A stretch of 64,000 nt of DNA from Bolinopsis microptera (taxonomy: Eukaryota; Ctenophora; Tentaculata; Lobata; Bolinopsidae). Shown here in pieces: positions 53,405 through 63,000 of this stretch (position 1 is its first letter; each line of letters starts with the position of its first letter). The notes beneath the pieces are model-generated. The model made no database searches, was not told where the DNA came from, and saw only the letters and a program-made list of their open reading frames with translations. The stretch covers positions 14,338,235 to 14,402,234 of the forward strand of contig NC_087084.1 of NCBI RefSeq assembly GCF_026151205.1, written 5' to 3'. Both the position numbers and the translations under genes were made by a program.

Positions 53405-53485
53405 TGACCCGCCGCGCACGAAGTGCGCGGCTCCCCCTGTGAAACGACCGTGGGGGTCGCCATAGTGAAACGACCGTGGGGGTCG
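53405..53485. repeat. Three consecutive GC-rich hairpins
   Basis: GCCGCGCACGAAGTGCGCGGC folds into a 9-bp stem with a 3-base loop. It is followed by two copies of GTGAAACGACCGTGGGGGTCGC, each with a CGACC/GGTCG stem. They lie just after the transposase pseudogene, in otherwise AT-rich DNA. Confidence 0.75.
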
Positions 53486-53862
53486 CAACGTGATACAAAA
53501 ATCATCTATTTCTTGTATTATTTACCATTTATTTATGTACAGTATTATTTACAATTATGTTACATTTTTATACGCTTGTTTTTCTTTGCCTCGCGTTACG
53601 ATATCAATGATTCGCAAATAATTGGTCTTTATGAAGAAAGCCTCATCTGATTTCTTAATTTAATTTCTAAAGAAAGAAACTTATTTATTATTATAACCCT
53701 GTACTTTCACCAATCAACTCTTCGTTGAAATGCTGGTAGAATTCCGACTATTTTTTAATCCGCTGGGGAGAAGGGAATGTTTTCGTGTTCTTAAACCACC
53801 ACCAATCAATTTGTCGTAAAATTTTAGGTCAGCATGATCGCAGATAAAGTTCCCATTAATGT

Positions 53863-54240
53863 GGCTGTACTTAAGCACTTTTCTCAGAAAACGAAATTTT
53901 CAAATTTTCTATTTCAGCGTGTCCCCTTTTTACAACCAATGTTTCATCACAACAGTTTAAGGCTCATTTTTCGTTTTACTTTCGATGACCAATGGTTTAA
54001 ACGGGTCATTTTCATCAGAACATGGAGCTTTTGCTGATGTGGCTGTACTTATGCACTTTTCTCAGAAAACGAAATTTCAAATTTTCTATTTCAGCGTGTC
54101 CCCTATTTACAACCAATGTTTCAAAACAACAGTTTTAAGCTAATTTTTCGTTTTACTTTCGATGACCAATGGTTTGAACGGGTCATTTTCATCAGAACAT
54201 GTAGTATTTGCCGATGTGACTGTACTTAAGCACTTTTCTA
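53863..54240. repeat. About 180-bp tandem subterminal repeats
   Basis: GTGGCTGTACTTAAGCACTT begins two long, near-identical copies (about 53862 and 54041) and a partial third (about 54219). The related GCTTAAGTACC also occurs at the left end (51858), consistent with subterminal transposase-binding repeats. Confidence 0.8.
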
Positions 54241-55282
54241 AGAAATTCAAACTATAATTTGTGATTTTGAGGCACTTTCCGAGAAGTTAGGATGATGAAA
54301 CCTTGTCAGAAGTTTCAAAAGTCGACAAAGTACCTTAGAAACATAGTGGGTGCAGTTTAAATTGGACAGTAGCTAGCCCAGAGCAATTACAGAATTGAAA
54401 TCTTTAAAGTCAATTTGCACAAAATGAACCTTGTGTTATTTAAGCACTTTTGTCAGAAAACGGCAGTGCTAATGTCGTTCTTTCCCAAACAAAAGGAAAT
54501 GATATTGATTTAAATGACCGTTCTCAAATGCAAAATGATACTGAGAATGGAATCGGTCGGTCGCTTTTCCAATTCATTTACAATTGTAATATATAGATTA
54601 AGAAGAACTACCCGAAGGTAGCTGTACTCTGTACTCGGCAATAACGATTCAATAAACATCAGCTAATTGGACACTAACTACCACCCTTATCCCGAAATAC
54701 TAGGCATCGACCCGAAAGCAGCCCAAAAAGATCTTTACAGCATGTGATCATGATGAAATTAATCGAAACTTATTACAATTTGTAAGCCGTGAACGAATGG
54801 GAAAAGCGAGCGACTGATTTCATTATCGGTATCATTTTGCATTTGCGGACGCAGGACGGTTATTCATATTAATATCATTTCCTTTTGTTTGGGAAAGAGA
54901 GACTCTGGCAGCGGTCCACTCTACCCATGATTATGGGTTTGGTCAAATTCATATCTATGATATTCTTACGATAATGATTTATGATAATGATGGTTACCTT
55001 GAGAAGTGGGTACAGGCGAGCGGTTGTTCGTGATAATCGGTAATTCTTCTGAGGTTATTCGGGGTGGGGACGTGCCAGCAGGGATCGAAGTGAGTATCTT
55101 TGGAAAATAGCCAGACGTAATGCCGGCCGGTTTGCCAAGTCTCAGTAGTATCAGGAATAGGCTAAGTCTCATACTATGCCAACATGAACATGGTCTATAA
55201 ATATAATATATGATATATTTCAGGATCAGATAAGTTAAAACTGATATCACAATGCTGGCAAGCATGACCGTGCCTTTTATAT

Positions 55283-55378
55283 TCACAATACTATTTACCC
55301 CCTTTACTATTTACCCCCTTTACTATTATACCCCCTTTATTATTACCCCCTTTACTATTATACCCCTTTATTGTTTTT
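55283..55378. repeat. (TACCCCCTTTACTATTA)n short array
   Basis: Five 16-18-bp units of varying length with a decayed last copy. Confidence 0.85.
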
Positions 55379-56747
55379 CAGGCATTAAGACTCATCGAAA
55401 GTAGTTCAGCAGGTATATTTAAGTTCAAAACATTCTAATTCAATGTCAAAGATGACAGGAATAAGAAATAGTTATGTGGAGGTTTTTTAAGAAATTTGCG
55501 CAAAATTCGCGCCAGCATGTTATACAAAATTCGGTAAAAAACCGAAAATTGCCATATTCAGGTGCCTTAAAAACCATGTTAAAATTGAGTTAGAGATCTG
55601 AAACTTTGCAGGGCGTCTCGACGTTGACCAAATCGACTACAAAAAAAGTTTCAAGTTTCAGGAGCATTGGGAAGTGGATTTTCTAGAACCCCTGTTTTAC
55701 GACAGATTGTCGTGATATATACATATATTCAGGGATAGACGCTTTGACAGTCAAATGTAGTCAATTGTATCCTAAATTTAAGTGTCCATAGATTCAAAAG
55801 TATAAAAGATACAGCCATTTCCGACCACAGGTCTTGAAAATAATTGTTTACACTTTAGTTCACATTGTATAAAAAAATTATTTGACGTCATGAACACCCC
55901 TTGATGACGTCATCAAGTTAACCGTTTTTAAAACTTGATTTTCGACAAAGTAATAACTTTTAAAATTGATTTAACACCATTTAAAAGTATTTTTTTTCAA
56001 CATCTGAAGAAATTTTTATCTTTGCATTCTGAAAATCTACCGGAAAGTTTTCTTATCTTACTCCTTCATAAAGATATTTGCCTTTGAAGTTAGTGCTTTT
56101 TTGAAAAATTATTTTATAAAAACGTAAATTTTGCGATTTAGTATTCTCTGGTGTTGGGCTATCTCTTGGGTTGTGGAGCTCAGTTCTGCTTCCTATAGGT
56201 ATAAATTGTGCATTAGGCTAGTTTTAAAGTTGAAAATCAAAAAGTTGCACACGTGGGGACACGCCCAAATTGATTAAAAATTGCTAAAATCACTTAAAAT
56301 TGGTGTTTTCGCGATTTTTATCAACTTTGGAGTCCCGTTGTGATCCAAGTTCTATTTGAAATTTTTTGAAACTTTGCACGCTTATCAAACTATATATAAA
56401 ATACCGCTATGCAAAAATTTACGGCGATTCAATATTAGATGCGCACGCAACGTCCGCTCAAAGTTTGCACGTCCGAACGGTGAGAATTTTGCTCATTCGT
56501 GATTTCGAACAAATTCTGCTTTACCACGACAGTTCAATGTGATTATATATGAATTTAATGGCACCTTGAATGATTATAATGTGTTATGTTCAGTCAGTGA
56601 TAGACCGATATGCTTACTTAAACACAAGGAAATTTTTTAAAGGAAAAATTTCGAAATCGTTGAAACTTCCTCCTTATTAATGAAGACATCAGTTTATATT
56701 TCGACTTTATAAAGTATCCTGACATTATAATCAAAAAGAGATGATAT
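55379..56747. other. No gene seen between the two transposon blocks
   Basis: AT-rich sequence without exons or open frames of note. It may be transposon interior, but I recognise nothing. Confidence 0.5.
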
Positions 56748-57031
56748 TTGACCAAAACCCATAATCATGAGTAGAGTGGACCGCTGCCAGTGTCTCTCTT
56801 TCCCAAACAAAAGGAAATGATATTAATTTGATTGACCGTTCTCAAATGCAAAATGATACCGAGAATGAAATCGGTCGCTCGCTTTTCCCATTAATTTACA
56901 ATTGTAATAGATTAAGAAGAACTACCCGAAGGCAGCTGTACTCAGCAATAAAGATTCAATAAACTAAAGCTAATTCACTAACTACCAGTACCACCCTTAT
57001 CCCGAAATACTAGGTATATCGACCCGAACGC

Positions 57032-57137
57032 AACCCAAAGGAATTTTTACAGCATGTGATTGATTGTAAGCCGTGAATGAATGGCCATTCATTCACGGCT
57101 TACAATCAATCACATGCTGTAAAAATTCCTTTGGGTT
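57032..57137. repeat. Perfect 106-bp palindrome, 53-bp arms, no spacer
   Basis: The centre lies between 57084 and 57085 (ATGG|CCAT). The arms read outwards identically to 57032 and 57137, where identity stops. In the related copy near 54745-54800 the same sequence (GCATGTGAT...GTAAGCCGTGAA) is present only once, so the palindrome arose by an inverted duplication in this copy. Confidence 0.95.
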
Positions 57138-57221
57138 CGCTCGCTTTTCCCGGGAAAAGCGAGCGACCGATTTCATTCTCGGTATCATTTTCCATTTGAG
57201 AACGGTCAATCAAATTAATAT

Positions 57222-57810
57222 TAGGCGGTGCACGATAAAAATAAACTTGCTCGGATTTTCAAAATTTTTGTACCATCGTTTTCTAGAGACTGTGAGAATT
57301 TTCACAGTACCAAATTTATCATACCTTTTTGGAATGATCAGTGAGTTTCGCCTAGGTGCCATATTTGATGGTGCGCGGCTTTTGGAGCAAAATTAGGTGT
57401 AAAAGTCGCGTAATTTGACGAAATTCGTTGATTTTTGTCGTATTATTCTGTCATATCTTCGGTTCCTGAACATGAATCATGCTGAAAATTTGTCAGAACC
57501 TTCCAATCATACTTAACTACCGAACCTAATTTAGTTGGGAGAGATTGGCCTTGATTAAGAGGTCTAAAAATGACAAAATAGGTATAAATTCGTTGATAAC
57601 TCAAATTCTGAGCATCGAAATTGCTCAAACTAAATTAGGTTCAGTAGAACATAAGTGTTTACGTAAGCTGACCAAATTTCAACAAAATTGTTATATGAGA
57701 AGTATTATAACTTTTCGATTGTTTCCAAAATAATGTGCTGGCCGAAATAAGAGCTAAAAAACCATTCAATGGTCAGCGCGCGCGTCATATTGTCGATGGC
57801 GCACTGCCTA
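57222..57810. mobile_element. Nested 589-bp hAT-like MITE
   Basis: Ends TAGGCGGTGCAC and GCGCACTGCCTA (10 of 12 inverse matches) interrupt the right arm of the fold-back element. They are flanked by TTAATAT on both sides (57215-57221 and 57811-57817). Removing it and one flank restores the host element's arm. No coding capacity is recognised. Confidence 0.8.
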
Positions 57811-58296
57811 TTAATATCATTTCCTTTTGTTTGGGAAAGAGAGACACTGGCAGCGGTCCACTCTACCCATGATTATGGGTTTTGGTCAATAAATTATTAT
57901 TAATTGTTTAGACGAAGAGCTTTTGCAAATTAAAAATTTGCTGATTTCATTAGTTGCAGTTCAGTCATTTGTATATTTACACGCTGATACTTGCTCTAAC
58001 CAGAGCCCTCTCGCTTGCAGTAAGTAGCGCGCGACCGCGAAACAAGTTCGTCACGCAGTACGCGTATACAATTACACATGGCTATGTGAACGCTGATACT
58101 ATTTTTTGATATTGATAAGTGAGATGAAAGTGTCAGTAAAGTAGTATTTCCAATTACTACTAGTAAATACAGAGTGGCCCAGCATTAATTATTAACGTAT
58201 GGTCAGATTTATCACGAACAAGCTATGAAAACCCTAACTCTAAGTCTAAGTTAGTGATCAAGCTGATTGTCACAAGACCGGAAACGAAAAATAAAT

Positions 58297-58360
58297 CGTG
58301 AGACTAAATAACTAAATAACTAAATAACTAAATAACTAAATAACTAAATAACTAAATAAC
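58297..58360. repeat. 8-bp array (AACTAAAT), about 8 copies
   Basis: Perfect head-to-tail units ending in a diverged copy (aactaacaca). Confidence 0.9.
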
Positions 58361-59270
58361 TAACACAACTAATATAACTATAGTTATGTCTGATCTGGTT
58401 GATGAAGTATATCAATAAAATGTTTTAATGCCTCAAAATCTGCTTCGTTAAAATTCACGTTCGCAATGATTTGACTTTGAGTCAGGCAGATGTGAAAAGT
58501 AATAATTCCCATCACGTCTTACTCATAGTCATACGAACAATAAAATGAACAGTGAACAATTTAGTACGTTTCAAATGGTGTAGCACGTGATCAGTGAAAC
58601 TCGCCAGGATCAGGTCACACGTGATGTTATTTGCTTTCATGGCTATGGTAGATGGAAGGACAGTCTATTTTGTCCTTTTGTCCTGTTTAACATAACATTA
58701 GGCATAACAAAAGCAAAATTAACGCACGTGTTACGTGGGGTATATCATTGATCAGAATATGTATCCGCTTCCAGCGTGCACTGCGATTGTTGAGTGCACC
58801 GTCCGATACAGAATACTAATACTAATAACATATTTTCACATCTGTCACGAGACTGATAACTGCCGGTTTAGCTTATGCGCTGCGCTCTTTTCGAGCTTCT
58901 CGCATTGGTGAGAGAAGCAAGCAATAGACTAGCAAGCTTGGTAAGCTAGTACTAGTAGGGAAGCTAGGTGTCTGAGGCATTTAAGGCTTGCTTAAATGCT
59001 ACTTGCTATGCTAAGGACTATGATTAAGTGATCAGTGTAGGGTCGATGGTCATAATTTAAGGATGGAGCAAATAATTTTTGAGCATGCAGTATGTGATCT
59101 TCATCTAAATAAAGATGATAATTAATCACTATACACTCGAATAATGTTTATTGCAACCACAGATCGTAGCGATGCACTATTGAGCCGCTACGAGCTGTGA
59201 AGGATTGACCTTGAGCTGTGAAGGATTAATCAATCTAATCAATCTGAGTTGATTTACTCTGACCCCAAGT

Positions 59271-59338
59271 CTAACCCAATCAATAACTAGGTCTAGAGCA
59301 TATATATATGCTCTAGACCTAGTTATTGATTGGGTTAG
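59271..59338. repeat. Perfect 68-bp palindrome, 34-bp arms
   Basis: CTAACCCAATCAATAACTAG ... to the centre CATATATATATG, with no unpaired spacer. A second, imperfect hairpin with similar ends (GGGTTAGACTTTTAGCATAT) follows at 59337-59376. The CTAACCC / GGGTTAG ends resemble telomere-type repeats. Confidence 0.93.
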
Positions 59339-59404
59339 GGTTAGACTTTTAGCATATATGCTAAAACCCTAACCCGAGAAATTAGACCAACTTCATTATT
59401 TCGT

Positions 59405-60010
59405 CATGTCACGTGATCGAGACAGTTTTCACCGATATCTCGCCAGGCGGAGCATTTTAACACACTTTTACCCGTAACGTATCCAAATTTTCACAACAAT
59501 GTAGATTGTACATTATTAAAGTTTTCTAAATAAAGGACGTGGTTATTATTCAAAAACAAGTGATATGATCCATCTACATTGACAGAAAATCGTGGCAATA
59601 TATTATATCAACAACATGTCACGTGACTACCATATAAGGAGTGGCACGTGTTGGCGGACAAGGAGAGTTATAACGTCTTTTGTCGTCAATATAAAAAGTA
59701 AAGCAGCTCTTGTTAAACTCGAGGTCACGCGGTGGCCACCACGCGTGACGTCATCACGAGAAAACTACGTCACGTCATCACCACACCACGTGACTCAGGA
59801 AAATTCTTTTCACACAACTAACACTGTTCAGAGAGCCGTAGAAAAATAATATTAGAAAAGGTCAATTTTAAACCGACCCACAAGTCAACAGGTCCGGAAA
59901 CAGAGCACCTAAACTCGAGGGCCGATAAATTAAAAAAGTCTCTCAAATTAACAATAAAAAGTTCGTGTTAGCGTCCATTTGACGGTCCCGCGCGTCACAC
60001 CTGCAGCCCA
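59405..60010. promoter_or_regulatory. CACGTG and CRE-like site cluster
   Basis: CACGTG occurs at about 59409, 59619, 59645, 59787 and 60009, with CGTGACGTCATCACG at about 59745 and GTGACGTCAC at about 60021. The arrangement mirrors 4305-5275. It lies just beyond the stop codon of the Gln-rich gene, so its target is unclear. Confidence 0.4.
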
Positions 60011-60050
60011 CGTGGGCGGCTGTGACGTCACAAGAACCGTTCCCTCCAGA

Positions 60051-63000
60051 CTATCGGTGAGACCAGTAGTGTTTGGGGGTGGTGATTGAGGCACCCGGGT
60101 TCCTGGCCTGATCCATCCCTCGTTGTATGCTGCTTTGTGGCATCATTGCAGCTTGACCTTGACTCTGAAGATAAAGCTTGTGTTAGTCCTCTGATCTGGA
60201 GTACTTACGACAGGGACACTTTCAAAAAGTTTAACCAATGCTTATATAAAAGTTACTTTTGTAACACTGAGTAAGTGAATATTCATTAGAACACATCTCC
60301 ATGACCATTTGAGCATGGTACAAAGATGGCCATGCTGAAAAACATAGACCTCTGTTACACGTGCAGTAGCGCAATTGCAGTAGTGCACGTGCAGTAGCGC
60401 AATTGCAGTAGTGCACGTGCAGTCGCGGTTCCACATAAAGTTATACCTGTTGCATGTGCTGGATATAGTTAGGAAACTGCATGTAACCCATGTTAAACAC
60501 GTTCTTATCTCCCATCATCTTGGTGTAGTCGTTAGCAGTGGTAGCAGCCGGCAGATGGGATATACCTGGGGTATCAAATTAGAGGGTGTTTAGAGGGGTT
60601 TACACTTTACCTGGGGTATCAAATTAGAGGGGCTTCTAGAGGGGTTTACACTTTACCTGGGGTATCAAATTAGAGGGGCTTCTAGAGGGGTTTACACTTT
60701 ACCTGGGGTATCAAATTAGAGGGGCTTTTAGAGGGGTTTACACTTTACCTGGGGTATCAAATTAGAGGGGCTTCTAGAGGGGTTTACACTTTACCTGGGG
60801 TATCAAATATAGGGGGCTTTTAGAGGGTTTACACTTTACCGGGGGGGTATCAAATTAGAGGGCTTCTAGAGGGGTTTACACTTTACCTGGGGTATCAAAT
60901 TAGAGGGGCTTCTAGAGGGGTTTAGAGATGGATATACAATACATTTAACATGATATTGGCACTTCGAGGCACCCAGTTATTGGATGTCCGATGGCTATAG
61001 CTGTATAGAGTTATGTCCTGTTACTATGAATAACTGATGAATAGATGTCCTGTTATAGTTACTATGAATAACTGCTCAATAGATGTCCTGTTACTAGATG
61101 TCCTGTTACTAGATGTCCTGTTACTAGATGTCCTGATAAAAGTACCCACCGGGATGTTTGGCAGCTGCAGTCCCTCCGTACAGTTCCTTGTAGTCTGACT
61201 CATACTGTCCGAATTGAGAACTGGCTGTCTCGGACGAACCAAATGTGTTCGTTGCGGGGTAACTCGGCCTGAGAGAGATGACCCAATTAGTGAATTAGTA
61301 AATCAATAGAATATTAGATATAATATAGATAAGTAAATTAGTGTATAAATGTATCATCAAAATATGAAAATAATCTCAACGAACACAAGAAAGTTAAAAT
61401 GTTTCTAAAAAACCACTCACACACTGTGAGACTGTTTCTGGGTCTGCGCGTAGTTGAGCTAACCAGGTAACTAAGTAACCAGGTAACTAAGTAACCAGGT
61501 AACTAAGTAACCAGGTAACTAAGTAACCATGTAACTAAGTAACCATGTAACTAAGTAACCAGGTAACTAAGTAACCAGGTAACTAAGTAACCAGGTAACT
61601 AAGTAACCAGGTAACTAAGTAACCAGGTAACTAAGTAACCAGGTAACAAGTAACCAGGTAACCAGGTAACTAAGTAACCAGGTAACTAAGTAACCAGGTA
61701 ACTAAGTAATCAGGTAACTAAGTAACCAGGTAACTAAGTAACCAGGTAACTAAGTAACCAGGTACCTAAGTAACCAGGTAACACACAACAACAAGAAAGT
61801 TTAAATGTACTCACACGCTGTGAGACTGTTTCTGGGTCTGCGCGTAGTTGAGCGCAGCGGGACTGAAGGGGTGCGCGTAGTAGTTAGCAGTGTAGAGGTT
61901 GTTAGGATAAGGGTGTATGGGGTGGGGGTAGTGGTACCCCAGCAGGGGTCCGGGGTAACCACCGCTTAGTCCGGTGGGGGCTGCAGTGGTGGAGGATATT
62001 CCTGATGTTATCCCTGCTCCTACTGTGGGAAGAAGGGGTTACAGCGGGTAATTTAGGTTTATTATTTAAAGGATTGTTTTCCGGAATCCTTGAGAAATTA
62101 ACTGTGAATAGCTTTGAAGAATATTAAGAGAAATATCTTACTTTCATACTGGGTCGAAATTAACAGAATTATCAATAAGTTATAATACAACTCGTTGTCT
62201 CCTGGAGTATATAAGTTTACAAACCATGAGGAGGCTGATGTGAGTTGGAGGATAGTTGTAACTCGCTATTCCTGTGACTGCTGTAGTGTTTCTCCTGACT
62301 CACTCCAGAGCTGAACCCACTGCTCTCAGCTGGGTGCTGTTGCTGAGCTTGTTGCTGCTGCTGAGCCTGTTGCTGAGCTTGTTGCTGAGCCTGTTGCTGC
62401 TGCTGAGCCTGTTGCTGCTGCTGAGCTTGTTGCTGAGCTTGTTGCTGAGCCTGTTGCTGCTGCTGTTGCTGAGCCTGTTGTTGCTGAGCCTGTTGCTGCT
62501 GCTGAGCCTGGAACAATAATTTGGGTTAACTTTTGAATCAGATATTACAATGTGTTTTCTGTAAAGGACAGAGTTCCTAACACACCCTCTCCACAAGGAA
62601 ACACACCTGTCTCTGAGGATGGTGCACGTCGAAGGAGCTGCTGTTGCTACTGCTGTAATATCTCGACATATCGTAACTCATACCACTCGACTGTGTCTGA
62701 ATATTTCAAAGTGATGGTTGGGAACTGAGGCCAGGGAGAGTAAATTTCAAGTCAGCCATACTTTCTTAATTCTAGAACAAGAAAAAGTAGTAAACTGATG
62801 ATTTATCACCGAAAATTTAGTGAACGATTTTAAATCCAAATTCCGAGAACACTAAATAAAGATACATTGGGAAACTGCCCAAAAAGAATACCAACCTGCT
62901 GCTGAGCCTGATGCTGCTGAGCCTGATGGTGAACACTGCTAGCAGCACTATCCCCATAGTACATACTACTACCGCTACTTCGCAGATTACTTGTGGGGTA

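Larger units (their letters stand above)
51790..54955. mobile_element. Decayed DNA transposon about 3.2 kb with imperfect terminal inverted repeats
   Basis: The left end (ATCAAAACCCATAATTGGGT, then AGAGTGGACTGCTGC) at about 51797 is matched in inverse by GCAGCGGTCCACTCTACCCA, then TGATTATGGGTTTGGTC, at 54912-54950. Inside are a broken transposase (52500-53381), three small hairpins (53405-53482) and subterminal tandem repeats (53863-54240). The right part (54470-54955) is itself a fold-back related to the element at 56748-57889. The boundaries are inferred from the inverted ends; several insertions may be nested. Confidence 0.6.
56748..57889. mobile_element. Fold-back transposon with about 80-bp near-perfect TIRs
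   Basis: The left end TTGACCAAAACCCATAATCA and about 60 further bases are repeated in inverse at 57810-57889 with a single mismatch (gag versus ggg). Subterminal CAAATGCAAAATGATACCGA to GGTCGCTCGCTTTTCCC also recurs in inverse near 57145-57210, so the element folds on itself. It shares ends with the transposon at 51790-54955 and is probably its non-autonomous relative. A second element is nested inside it. No clear target duplication was found. Confidence 0.85.
57890..60050. other. Intergenic, downstream of the Gln-rich gene; no gene seen
   Basis: It contains a (CTAAATAA)n array at 58297-58360, a 68-bp perfect palindrome at 59271-59338, and a CACGTG/TGACGTCA cluster at 59405-60010. The 3' UTR of the Gln-rich gene should occupy the right end. 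Confidence 0.55.

Noticed and set aside
55470-56750. Searched as a possible hidden gene next to the transposons
   Set aside because: Stops in all frames at short intervals and no splice-linked exons. It is AT-rich filler.
62274-62519. Plus-strand LLLLSLLL frame that could be mistaken for a membrane protein
   Set aside because: It is the reverse complement of the polyglutamine exon.
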